A stretch of DNA of 38,566 bases from Archangium violaceum Cb vi76 (GTDB taxonomy: Bacteria > Myxococcota > Myxococcia > Myxococcales > Myxococcaceae), in assembly GCF_000733295.1 (NCBI RefSeq), contig NZ_JPMI01000028.1:1-38566 (forward strand). Direction: 5' to 3'. A model generated the notes under the pieces. That model did not search any database. It saw nothing but the letters and a program-made list of their open reading frames with translations, and had not been told where the DNA came from. A program made the position numbers and the translations under genes. How positions within the stretch are numbered: the first letter of the stretch is position 1; every line of letters starts with the position of its first letter. Positions 24,775 to 32,761 of this stretch are shown here, piece after piece.

Positions 24775-26370
24775 ATGCCTCAGTCGCGCTTCCGTCCGTT
24801 CCCCGCGCTCCTCGCGTCGTTGGCCCTCGTATCCTGCGCCGGCCCGCGCATCGAGTCGCAGACCCTGCAGCCACCTGCGCCCACCGCCAACGGTGGGCGC
24901 CCGGTGTCGGATCCGCCGCCCTCGCGCATCGTCATCCACGCCACCATCTTCCGCGAGGCGCTCCTCAAGAAGATGGCCGAGAGCCTGCCGCGCTCGGGCG
25001 AGGGCAATGCCCAGCTCTTCGCCGGCCAGACGCTGCACTACACCTGGCAGCGCGAGCCGCTGACCATCAAGTTCGACCGCGGCCGCGTGGTGGTGAGCGT
25101 CCCCGTCCATGGCCGCTTCAACATGCTCGGTGAGCGGGAGATGCCCATCACCGTCACCATCGCCGGCGAGCCCGTCATGACGGCGGACTTCAAGGCCCTG
25201 CTGCAATCCACCGAGGTGCAGGTGGTGGCCGCTGGCCCGGTGGACGCCGTCAACCGCACCGTCGAGGGCAAGCTCAAGGAGCTCATCGGCAAGACGCTCG
25301 ACGAGTTCCGCTTCGACGTGCGCCCGCTGCTCGCCAGTGCCTTCTCCCGGCTCGCCCGCCCCATCGAGATTCCCGTGGGCGGGGACCAGTTCGCCTGCGC
25401 CGAGCTGAAGGTGACGAGCCTGGAGGCCGCCCCCACCATGCTCGCCGATGGCTTCGAGAAGGACCTCGGCGTCGTCGTGATGCCCTCGGTGACGCTGCCC
25501 TGCACCCCGGTGGCCAGCCTCACCCAGTCCACGAGCACCGACGGCGGCACCCCGGTCACCGACGCGGGACTCCAGGCGGCCAGCCCCACACCGGCTCCCG
25601 GGAGCACCACCCAGTTCACCAGCTACACCCCGGGCACCACGGGCTCGGATGGCGGCACGCCGGGCCCGGACGCGGGCACGCAGACGGCGATGTACACCAC
25701 CGCCGTCCCCAGCGATGGCGGCACCAGCACGGACGCCGGCTCGCCGCCGCCTCCGGCCACGCAGGTGGCCATGCCCCTGCTGCAGAACGTCTCCACCCTG
25801 CCCTCCGGCCCCTTCAAGGTCGTCATCCCCGTGGCCGCCCGCTACGAGGAGCTGTCCAAGGCGCTCGAGGCCTCCATGAAGGGCCGGCTCCACTTCTCCG
25901 AGTCGCACCCGGAGCTGTACATGGAGAATCCCCAGGTCTACCCCTCGGATGACACGGTGGTCATCAAGATGAACCTCGGGGGCAAGGCCAGCGTGGGCAG
26001 CTACTCCGTGCCGATGCAGGGGGAGATCTACTTCGCCGGCCATCCGCACGTGATCGACAACCAGATCTCCGTGCCCGACCTGGAGATCACCCCGGGCACG
26101 GCCAGCGAGCTGCTCAAGCTCAAGTTCGCCCTGGACTACAAGTCCATCCGCGACCAGGCCCGGCAGGCGCTGCGCGTGGACATCTCCGAGCGGCTCGCCG
26201 CGGTGAAGGACAAGATGTCCACCGAGATGAGCTTCTCGGAGGACCTCGGCTGCGTGCGCGGCCAGGTGCTCCGCTCCGAGGTGACGGGCATCTACCCCCA
26301 CCCGAACTTCCTGCGCATCTACGTGCAGGTGGACGCCCAGCTCGGCCTCTACCTGCCCTGCAAGCGCTAG
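24775..26370 (+). CDS. DUF4403 family lipoprotein with DGG-rich linker
   Basis: A 531-residue protein starting at ATG 24775, with a lipobox (LALVS-Cys21). The frame stays open far upstream (to 24274), but that part overlaps the divergent peptidase gene and lacks a signal peptide. Two matching beta-rich halves (about 45-235 and 340-531) carry DUF4403-like features: FKALLQSTEVQVV in the first and YFAGHPHVIDNQISVPDLEI in the second. Between them a low-complexity insert (about 245-330) has three DGGTxxxDAG-like units. The fold resembles lipid-binding tubular lipoproteins, though the function is unknown. It is divergent from the peptidase gene with a 175-bp shared upstream region. Confidence 0.8.
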   Translation: MPQSRFRPFPALLASLALVSCAGPRIESQTLQPPAPTANGGRPVSDPPPSRIVIHATIFREALLKKMAESLPRSGEGNAQLFAGQTLHYTWQREPLTIKFDRGRVVVSVPVHGRFNMLGEREMPITVTIAGEPVMTADFKALLQSTEVQVVAAGPVDAVNRTVEGKLKELIGKTLDEFRFDVRPLLASAFSRLARPIEIPVGGDQFACAELKVTSLEAAPTMLADGFEKDLGVVVMPSVTLPCTPVASLTQSTSTDGGTPVTDAGLQAASPTPAPGSTTQFTSYTPGTTGSDGGTPGPDAGTQTAMYTTAVPSDGGTSTDAGSPPPPATQVAMPLLQNVSTLPSGPFKVVIPVAARYEELSKALEASMKGRLHFSESHPELYMENPQVYPSDDTVVIKMNLGGKASVGSYSVPMQGEIYFAGHPHVIDNQISVPDLEITPGTASELLKLKFALDYKSIRDQARQALRVDISERLAAVKDKMSTEMSFSEDLGCVRGQVLRSEVTGIYPHPNFLRIYVQVDAQLGLYLPCKR

Positions 26371-26405
26371 TCCCGTATTCCCGCGAAAAGGGATTTCGAT
26401 TCAAT

Positions 26406-26447
26406 CCGGCCTCATACCGTGGTATGGAAATTCCCTGGTAAGGCCGG
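26406..26447. promoter_or_regulatory. Nested inverted repeat in the gap after the DUF4403 gene
   Basis: CCGGCCT at 26406-26412 pairs with AGGCCGG at 26441-26447, and a second palindrome CATACC-GT-GGTATG fills 26413-26426, followed by GGAAATTCC. It may terminate the DUF4403 transcript or be an operator for the next lipoprotein gene; I cannot decide which. Confidence 0.4.
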
Positions 26448-26541
26448 AAAACCCGCGAAGCGCGTAGAACTCGTACATCCAGGGGCGGAACTCCGGCATG
26501 ACAGGACGGGAGCGCTCTCCCGTCTCCGAAGGAAGACCCAG

Positions 26542-27156
26542 ATGATGCGTGAATCGATGCGTCCGCTCGTGTGTGCCGTGCTCTGCGGGCTGATGGTGGC
26601 CTGCGGTGGAACCGGGACCGACCCGAACCTGTCCGAGGAGGTGCCAGGCACCCAGCAGTCGGAGCTGTGCTCGGGCATGTCCGTCACGTCACTCGTCGTC
26701 TCGGGGGCGAGCACGTACGAGGGAGAGATGGCCGCCAGCGGCACCTGGACGGTGACTCCGGGCGCCAACGCGGTGCGGCTGGAGTACTTCGTGGATGGCG
26801 TCCTGTCCGGCACCGAGGAGCGCGTGGGCGCGACGGGTACCTGGTACTTCAGCACCACGGGCATCCGCTGCGGCCCCCGCAACCTGGTGGTGAAGGCCTG
26901 GCCCATGGTCATCGACAGCGCGGGCAACCGGTCGACCTGCTCGGCCGCGCTCACCTCGACCAGCCGCACGGTGACCGAGGACTGCACGTGGACGCTCAAC
27001 GGCTCCATGCCGTGCGGCTCCGCCCCCTATCCGGTGTGCCCCACCTACTACCCCCGGTGCCCGACCAGCCCGAGCGGGAAGGTCTGCCCGGCGTACGGCT
27101 ACCTCTGCCTCAACCAGAGGACCCCCGCCATCAGCGACCTGTACTACTGCCTCTAG
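26542..27156 (+). CDS. Cys-rich lipoprotein of unknown function
   Basis: A 204-residue protein starting MMRESMRP, with AAGGA about 8 bases upstream. The signal peptide ends in LMVA-Cys21. The mature part has an Ig-like beta-sandwich stretch (about 45-135: VTSLVVSGASTYEGEMAASG, VRLEYFVDGVLSGTEE, WYFSTTGI) and a Cys/Pro-rich tail with repeated C-P-x-Y and C-P-T units. Even Cys count and spacing suggest disulfides outside the cytoplasm. I do not recognise the family beyond the Ig-like stretch. Convergent with the dehydratase gene. Confidence 0.72.
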   Translation: MMRESMRPLVCAVLCGLMVACGGTGTDPNLSEEVPGTQQSELCSGMSVTSLVVSGASTYEGEMAASGTWTVTPGANAVRLEYFVDGVLSGTEERVGATGTWYFSTTGIRCGPRNLVVKAWPMVIDSAGNRSTCSAALTSTSRTVTEDCTWTLNGSMPCGSAPYPVCPTYYPRCPTSPSGKVCPAYGYLCLNQRTPAISDLYYCL

Positions 27157-27203
27157 GCCGGCTCCCAGCACGCACAACGCCCCTGTTCCTCGAGGGAGCG
27201 GGC

Positions 27204-28151
27204 TCAGGGAATTTCCGCGAGCTTGCTCAATTCCACGTTGGCGCCGCACAGGAGCACGCCGACGCGCTCGCCTTTCTGGGGCCGGTAGGACTGGGAGAGC
27301 AGCGCGGCGAGGGCCGTCGCGCCCCCGGGCTCGGAGGCGATGCGCCAGTCGCGCCACAGCGTCCGCTGAGCCTCGCGGATGGCCGCGTCCTTCACCAGCG
27401 CCACGTGGTCGACCGCGGCCCGCGCGATGGAGAAGACGAGCTCGCCCGTGTTGCGCGCCCCGAGTGAATCCGCCGCGATCGACTCGACCGTCACGTCCAC
27501 GGGCCGGCCGGCCTCGAGCGAGGCGTGCAGTGCGCGAGAGCCCTCCGGCTCGACGCCGACGACCTTGATGCCTTGCCCCGCCCACGCGCTCGCGATGCCG
27601 GCGATGAGTCCTCCGCCACCAACGGCCACCAGCACCGTGTCGAGCCCCCGCGCATCCTCCTCCCATTCGAGGGCGACGGTGCCCTGGCCCTGGAGGGTGG
27701 GAAGCGAGTCGTAGGCATGGATGGAGAGCGCGCCCGTCTCGGCGACGTACGTGTCGCAGGCGGCGAGCGCGTCGGCGTAGCGCTGGCCGCCGATGACGAC
27801 GTCGGCGCCGAAACGGCGGATGGCCTCGACCTTCGCGGGGCTGGAGATCTCCGGCACGAAGATGCGCGCGGGGATGCCCAGCTGCTTCGCCGCGTAGGCC
27901 ACGGCCGCGCCGTGATTTCCGCCTGACGCGGCGGCCACGCCCACCCTGGGCACCGGCTGCGTGAGCAACGTGTTGAAGGCGCCGCGTGGCTTGAACGAGC
28001 CCGCGTGCTGGAGGAACTCGAGCTTCAGGCTCACCGGGCCGTCATGCCCGAGGGCCCCGTGCGGCAGCGAGAAGACGGGCGTGCGGCGGATGTGCGGGCG
28101 GATGCGCTCGTGGGCGGCGCGGATGTCGTCACGCGAGACGGGAAGGGACAT
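27204..28151 (-). CDS. PLP-dependent threonine/serine dehydratase
   Basis: A 315-residue fold-type II PLP enzyme of the short, catabolic dehydratase type (no C-terminal ACT domain). It has the Schiff-base motif GSFKPRGA (Lys54), the SGGNHG loop (about 76-81), the phosphate-binding GGGGLIAG and the closing SEPGGATALAAL and LLCGANV segments. It probably deaminates threonine or serine to the 2-oxo acid and ammonia; a serine racemase or another member of the group is possible. ATG 28151 is chosen with AAGG 7 bases upstream; the earlier in-frame start at 28217 adds an Arg-rich tail. Confidence 0.88.
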   Translation of the reverse strand: MSLPVSRDDIRAAHERIRPHIRRTPVFSLPHGALGHDGPVSLKLEFLQHAGSFKPRGAFNTLLTQPVPRVGVAAASGGNHGAAVAYAAKQLGIPARIFVPEISSPAKVEAIRRFGADVVIGGQRYADALAACDTYVAETGALSIHAYDSLPTLQGQGTVALEWEEDARGLDTVLVAVGGGGLIAGIASAWAGQGIKVVGVEPEGSRALHASLEAGRPVDVTVESIAADSLGARNTGELVFSIARAAVDHVALVKDAAIREAQRTLWRDWRIASEPGGATALAALLSQSYRPQKGERVGVLLCGANVELSKLAEIP

Positions 28152-28229
28152 GGTGGGCCTTGGAGTTCGGGCCGAGGGGGCCCCGGCCGCGCGGAGTCTA
28201 CCGAGTTCACCGGGCACGCACGGCCGACG

Positions 28230-28370
28230 TGCGCCCGGCCCGAATCAGGAAAAGTGAAAAACCTGTTTACTCGGGGCAAACACTGGTTCACTGTAATTTC
28301 TGCTTTTTTCGTGAAGTCCTGCTTTCACATGTGTGGGCCAGAAGGCCCCCACTGCTCACGAGGTCTGAAT
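28230..28370 (+). promoter_or_regulatory. Low-GC leader with GGGCC hairpin before the repeat lipoprotein gene
   Basis: This part of the intergenic region is markedly richer in A and T than its surroundings (for example the stretch around 28250-28320). A hairpin with GGGCC/GGCCC arms around AGAA lies at 28335-28348, and GAGG at 28360-28363 precedes the ATG by 7 bases. It probably holds the promoter and 5' leader, although I cannot assign boxes. Confidence 0.4.
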
Positions 28371-28958
28371 ATGAAGCCATTGCTCTCGATGCGTTCCCTC
28401 CTCGAGGCCACCGTGCTGGGCCTGGCCCTGCACGTCGGGGCGGTGGGTTGCGGCATGTCACCCGGTGAGGAGGCACTGGCTGGCAACGGGACTGACTCGC
28501 TGGAGCAGATCCAGAGCACGTTGTGGACGGCCTACACGTCGGAGGAGTCTCCGCCGGTGAACTGTCTGGACAGCCGCCTGGTGGCGGGCGTGGCCTGTAG
28601 CGGGCGCTTCTGTGACAACGTCGCCATCGACTGCGTGGCGGTGAGTGGCCTCACGTTCGGCGCCAGTTCCTCCACCCCGTTCTTCTCGGAGGAGGGCTCT
28701 CACGAGGGCGTCTGCTCCGGCAACGAGTGGATGACCGGCATCCAGTGCCATGGGGACTTCTGCGACAACCTCAGCATCCGGTGCACGGAGACCAACCGGG
28801 CCCCCACCCAGTGCGCGTGGACGAGCGGCACCTACTCCGAGGAGAACAGCCCGTTCCAGGTGGCCAGCATCAGCCGTACCGGCTTCTTCATCCGCGGCAT
28901 CCGGTGCTTCGGCTCCAACTGCGACAACAAGCAGTACTACACCTGCCGCCCTGGGTGA
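28371..28958 (+). CDS. Small lipoprotein with three SEE/CDN Cys repeats
   Basis: A 195-residue protein with a signal peptide ending in VGAVG-Cys27. The mature region holds three ~45-50 residue units, each with a Ser-Glu-Glu motif (TSEES, FSEEG, YSEEN) followed by the block G(V/I)-x-C-x-G-x-x-C-D-N and a closing Cys: GVACSGRFCDN, GIQCHGDFCDN, GIRCFGSNCDN. Regular Cys spacing suggests an intramodular disulfide per unit and a repeat fold for surface binding. I do not recognise the repeat. It stands alone between divergent/convergent neighbours. Confidence 0.78.
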   Translation: MKPLLSMRSLLEATVLGLALHVGAVGCGMSPGEEALAGNGTDSLEQIQSTLWTAYTSEESPPVNCLDSRLVAGVACSGRFCDNVAIDCVAVSGLTFGASSSTPFFSEEGSHEGVCSGNEWMTGIQCHGDFCDNLSIRCTETNRAPTQCAWTSGTYSEENSPFQVASISRTGFFIRGIRCFGSNCDNKQYYTCRPG

Positions 28959-28960
28959 TG

Positions 28961-28979
28961 GGGAGGAACGGGCCCTCCC
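28961..28979 (+). terminator. Hairpin just after the repeat lipoprotein gene
   Basis: GGGAGG at 28961-28966 and CCTCCC at 28974-28979 pair around a seven-base loop three bases after the stop codon, followed by ATT. The stem is short but well placed. Confidence 0.4.
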
Positions 28980-29056
28980 ATTGAGGTGACCTCCCAGATG
29001 AGGTGCGGCCTCCCATTTCGCGAGGTGATAGAAGGGTGGGCGGAAGGAGGCCGTAC

Positions 29057-29857
29057 ATGGCCGACGAATCACCCTTCAAGGGCGGAAGACTGGGGCCGTT
29101 CCACCTCGGCAGGCGCTTCAAGCACAAGGAGCTCGGAGCGGGCCTGGGCCGAGTCTACGAGGCACACAACGTCGACACCGGGGCGTCGGCCCTGGTGCTC
29201 ATGCCCGACCGGAACGCGGACTGGGAGCCCATGGAGGACTGGAGTATCTCCGCCTCCTCGCACGAGTCACCGCCCTACGTCGCGCTGGAGGTGGAGCACG
29301 CCCCGGGCTCGGGCCGGCTGCCGGCCCTGGCGGAGCTGCTCGACCTGCTGGCCTCCACTGTCGAGCGGCTGGAGCGGAACGCCGAGACCCGTGCCCACCT
29401 GACCCGCGAGCCCATTGGCCTGCGACGCAGATGGCTCGGACGCTCGCGCCGGTGGCTGCGCTCCCGGCGGGGGCGTGCCATCGCGGGCCTCGCCACGTTG
29501 ACCCTCGGCGTGGGCCTCTGGCTGGGTATCACCGGCCTCGACCAGGGCCCGGAGCCCGGTGCTCGCACGGCCCATGGAGTGGGTGCGGAGGCCGCGGCCC
29601 GGCTCGATTCGCCCGCCTCGCTCAGCCCTGATGACGAGAGCCTGGCGGCCATCACCTATCCCATGCCCGGAGGTCCCTTCCGCGACCAGGCCAAGGCCCC
29701 CTGCAGGCCCAAGCGCGGCGAGGTGGAGATCAACGGCGGGTGTTGGGTAGCGCTGGAGAAACGCCCGCCCTGCTTCGAGACCCAGGCCGAGTACCAGGGC
29801 AAATGCTACCTGCCGGTCTCCGCGGCGACCCGGAAGGCCCAGTCCATCCTCCCCTGA
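29057..29857 (+). CDS. Membrane protein with a degenerate kinase-like N-lobe
   Basis: A 266-residue protein, GGAGG 7 bases upstream of ATG 29057. Residues about 12-50 (RFKHKELGAGLGRVYEAHNVDTG, then ALVLMP) look like the first two strands and Gly-rich loop of a Ser/Thr kinase, but the ATP-binding Lys is replaced (ALVL) and the catalytic loop and DFG are absent. An Arg-rich segment precedes one transmembrane helix (AIAGLATLTLGVGLWLGI, about 136-155). The C-terminal domain has four Cys in pairs (PCRPKRGEVEINGGCW, PPCFETQAEYQGKCY). Probably a pseudokinase remnant or a signalling accessory with a small disulfide-bonded periplasmic domain. Confidence 0.72.
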   Translation: MADESPFKGGRLGPFHLGRRFKHKELGAGLGRVYEAHNVDTGASALVLMPDRNADWEPMEDWSISASSHESPPYVALEVEHAPGSGRLPALAELLDLLASTVERLERNAETRAHLTREPIGLRRRWLGRSRRWLRSRRGRAIAGLATLTLGVGLWLGITGLDQGPEPGARTAHGVGAEAAARLDSPASLSPDDESLAAITYPMPGGPFRDQAKAPCRPKRGEVEINGGCWVALEKRPPCFETQAEYQGKCYLPVSAATRKAQSILP

Positions 29858-29985
29858 GCCCAGACACGGATGGGGACGCTGGACCCCCGGTCCTACCTCC
29901 ACCCCGTCATGCTCCGGCGGGGTGGAAGCCGTGCGAACCACTGCCCTGCGAGCCCCCGGGAGCCTCACGACCCCGGGCCGTCAGC

Positions 29986-31761
29986 TCATGGAGTGACGTT
30001 GATGCTGACGCCCGGTGTCAGCGGGCCGAAGAAGCCCACTCCGTCCTGCACCATTTGCCACTGGAAGGAGTAGAGGCCGGGAACGGCGGGGGCGGTGGCG
30101 GTGAAGGTGAAGGACTTCTGCTGGCCCTGGTGGATCGTCTCGGTGGGAGTGAGGAAGGCGCGGTTGAGGCCCCAGGTGGTGTTGTTCGCTGGCGCCTGCG
30201 AACCCAGGCGGAAGGCGTTGAGCTCCGTCCAGGCGGAGGTGCCCGTGTTCTTCATCGTCACCGTGACGGAGAAGGGCGAGCCCGCGGTCACCGTGAGGGG
30301 CACGCTCTGGCTGACGAAGGCGGCGGCGCGCACCGGGGTGGTGAGGAAGTTCTCCAGCACCATCTTGCGGTGCGGCAGGAAGGTGGTGCGCAGCGCCGGG
30401 GAGATGTCGAAGCGCGTCGGGTCCGCCGGATCATCGAACTCGCTGCTGTGGACGAAGCGCACGGAGAAGGGCCACGTCAGCCCCGCGCCCAGCGGCTGGC
30501 CGTTGCTGCGCTGGTGGCACCCACCGCACGAGAGCGCCTGCGCCCGGACCACGATGTCCCGGGGCGTCAGCGGACTGCCCATGGCGGTGAGCTGCGCCTG
30601 GATGTTGGTATGGAAGGCGCTTGGGCCCAGGCCGAAGAGCGCCACGTAGTCATCCACCGTCCCTGGCGTCTGCGAGTCGCTCTGCCCGACATTGAAGATG
30701 TCCGCCATGGTGTAGTTGAAGGTGTTGACGTTATTCACCGCCAGGCTCTGCACCTGCGAGAGGAAGGCGCTCTGGAAGGCGGGCGCCAGGGGGTGCGCGG
30801 AGGCCGGGTTGAACAGGTCACCCCAGGGGTTCGTCTTCACCGTCACCGGGGCGAACTGAAGGGTGCACCCGCTGGGGGGGCACGAGCGCACCAGCTTGAA
30901 CTCGCGCAGCAGCCACGGGCCCTGGATGAACTGATTGGTGCGCACCTGCCCCAGACTCAACGGGTTGAAGCCGTAGTGGTGCATGTCGATGACGGGCGGG
31001 AAGCCGGGCAGACCGATGAAATAGAAGTCCCTGAGCTTCGTCGCGCGCGAGGGGATGCTTGGATCCGCGGTGAGATCGGACCAGAAGTCGGCCACGGCCC
31101 GGCAGCCCTCCAGCCCCAGGTCCTGCCGCGGGTTGGGCAGCACCGCCTCGAAGATGATGAAGTTGCGGCCGGGCCCCACACCCGCCCTCTTCGCGAAGAC
31201 GATGCGGTACTCGCCGCAGTCCGAGCCGTCCGTCGGCGCGAGATCGAAACGGTTGTAGAGGCCCACCGCCACGTAGTCATTGATGGACGGCGTCACGGCC
31301 GGCGAGGCCTGGTTGCCCTCGCCCGGGCGGCACGGATAGGGGAAGCCGTTGAGCGTGCCGGCGTTGTCCGTGCAGTGCGGGCTGAACGGCAGGTCCGGCT
31401 GTCCCGGCGCCGGGTTCTGCGTGTCCCAGAGCTGCCGGAAGAGCTGCGTGGCCGTGAAGCCCATCCCACCGTTCTGCGCCACCATCTGGCCCAGCACCGC
31501 CGGCAGCGGGAAGCTGGCCAGGATGCCCTTGTCCGTCACCGCCAGGGAGCGGCGGGGATCCACGGGAACCACCATCTGGGCGGACACGTCCCCTCGCTCC
31601 ACCGGTACCAGACCGATTCCGCCTCGCTCCGAGTGCAATGGACCCGAGGCCACGGCCCCGGGCTCCGCCGCTTCCCTCCCAGGTGAAGCGGGTCCACCAC
31701 ATGCGCTCACGCCCACGACGAGCGCCGCTGTCATGAAAAACCGGATACCCCACCTGGTCAT
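29986..31761 (-). CDS. Lipoprotein with single CxxCH motif and C-terminal NBR1/Ig-like domain
   Basis: A 591-residue protein with GGAG 6-9 bases upstream of ATG 31761. The signal peptide ends in VGVSA-Cys21. The body contains conserved-looking segments (NRFDLAPTDGSDCGEYRIVFAKR, FWSDL, INMHHYGFNPLSLGQVRTNQF-like stretch) and, near residue 410, SCGGCH, a c-type heme attachment motif. The last ~105 residues are an Ig-like sandwich (VTMKNTGTSAWTELN, FTATAPAVPGLYSFQWQM) of the NBR1-type seen in bacterial secreted proteins. It may be an extracytoplasmic monoheme protein; heme attachment is inferred from CxxCH only. Downstream neighbour genes give no pathway. Confidence 0.78.
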   Translation of the reverse strand: MTRWGIRFFMTAALVVGVSACGGPASPGREAAEPGAVASGPLHSERGGIGLVPVERGDVSAQMVVPVDPRRSLAVTDKGILASFPLPAVLGQMVAQNGGMGFTATQLFRQLWDTQNPAPGQPDLPFSPHCTDNAGTLNGFPYPCRPGEGNQASPAVTPSINDYVAVGLYNRFDLAPTDGSDCGEYRIVFAKRAGVGPGRNFIIFEAVLPNPRQDLGLEGCRAVADFWSDLTADPSIPSRATKLRDFYFIGLPGFPPVIDMHHYGFNPLSLGQVRTNQFIQGPWLLREFKLVRSCPPSGCTLQFAPVTVKTNPWGDLFNPASAHPLAPAFQSAFLSQVQSLAVNNVNTFNYTMADIFNVGQSDSQTPGTVDDYVALFGLGPSAFHTNIQAQLTAMGSPLTPRDIVVRAQALSCGGCHQRSNGQPLGAGLTWPFSVRFVHSSEFDDPADPTRFDISPALRTTFLPHRKMVLENFLTTPVRAAAFVSQSVPLTVTAGSPFSVTVTMKNTGTSAWTELNAFRLGSQAPANNTTWGLNRAFLTPTETIHQGQQKSFTFTATAPAVPGLYSFQWQMVQDGVGFFGPLTPGVSINVTP

Positions 31762-31772
31762 GTCTTTCTCCT

Positions 31773-32445
31773 TTAACTTGAATTCATAGGAATCCTAACA
31801 CTCCCGGTGTAATCTTTTCCAGCATGCGAGCGGGTCATCTCGTGGGCGATCGCGCGGAAGTGCGCCGCGGCGGGCGAGAGTCGTTGGCCTGGAAAGATGA
31901 CCGCCAGTTCCGCCCATCCAGGAGCGCCGCGCAGCGCCCTGAAAACGACCCCCTTCGGCCGGAGGGCCCTGGCCGACAGCGGTGCGATGGTGAGTCCCAG
32001 CCCCGCTTCCACCATGCCGATGACCGATGGCCAGGAGCCGGCTTCCTGGTGGATGCGTGGAGAGAAGCCCGCGCCGATGCACATGCTCGTGATCGTGTCA
32101 TGCAGTCCGGGCGCCGAGTGCCGTGGGAACAGGATGAAGGGCTCGTTCGCCAACGACGACAGGGCGACGACCTTCTCTCGAGCCCTGGGGTGCCGCACCG
32201 GGAGCGCGAGCACGAAGCGTTCCCGGAGCAGCCGTTCCACTGTCACGCCCTCATGCCGGAATGGGGCCCGGACGATCGCCAGGTCCAGCTCGCCCGCGAG
32301 GAGCGCGGCGCCATGATCCAACCTCTCACGATCGTCGAGCTCGAGTGACACCTCCGGGAACCGAGACCGGAACCGGAGCACGATTCGGGGCAGGACCCCG
32401 AAGGCCGAGGACGCGGCGAAGCCGACCCTCAGGAAGCGATCATCA
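31773..32445 (-). pseudogene. LysR-family regulator remnant lacking the DNA-binding domain
   Basis: From about 32445 leftward the minus strand encodes a LysR co-inducer-binding domain: RFLRVGFAASSAFGVLPRIV, then LDLAIVRAPF, FILFPRHSAPGLH, SVIGMVEAGLGLTIAP. It ends normally at 31773. The N-terminal winged helix-turn-helix and linker helix (about 85-90 residues) are missing. The frame continues open to 32657 but that upstream part is only the antisense of a peptidase fragment and has no HTH. The protein could not bind DNA as a LysR regulator, so it is most likely a dead gene. Confidence 0.82.
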
Positions 32446-32739
32446 ACGAGCCCTATCTCGGTCTCCCGAGCGAGAACCCCGCTGGCTACCAGGCCGGGTC
32501 CAACCTCGCCCTGGCGGGGAACCTCCAGGGGACGCTCAAGATGATGCATGGCACCAGCGACGTGAACGCGTCTCTCTCGACCACCATGCGCATGGCCGAC
32601 GCACTGATCCACGCGGGCAAGCACTTCGAGCTGCTCATCATGCCGGGGCAGCCCCATAGCCCCCAGTTCGACCGCGAGGCGTTACTATCACGACGACATC
32701 AACCAGTTCTTCGTCCGGACCCTGGGAGGTCCTCGGTGA
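32440..32739 (+). pseudogene. S9 (prolyl oligopeptidase/DPP-IV) C-terminal fragment, frameshifted
   Basis: Plus-strand sequence from about 32440 encodes NEPYLGLPSENPAGYQAGS, then MMHGTSDVNASLSTTMRMADALIHAGKHFELLIMPGQPHS, the last ~80 residues of an S9 DPP-IV-like peptidase, including the catalytic Asp (TSDVN) and His (QPHS) region. After SPQFDRE a one-base shift occurs near 32682; the other frame continues RYYHDDINQFFVRTLGGPR to a TGA at 32737-32739, the expected C-terminus. The catalytic Ser region and the whole beta-propeller are missing. The 5' break coincides with the 5' break of the LysR remnant. Confidence 0.82.
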
Positions 32740-32761
32740 GACGGTGATGAGCGCGGAAGGG

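Noticed and set aside
32446-32657. A possible novel N-terminal domain on the LysR-like protein
   Set aside because: This part is exactly the antisense of the S9 peptidase fragment, which has clear family sequence on the plus strand.
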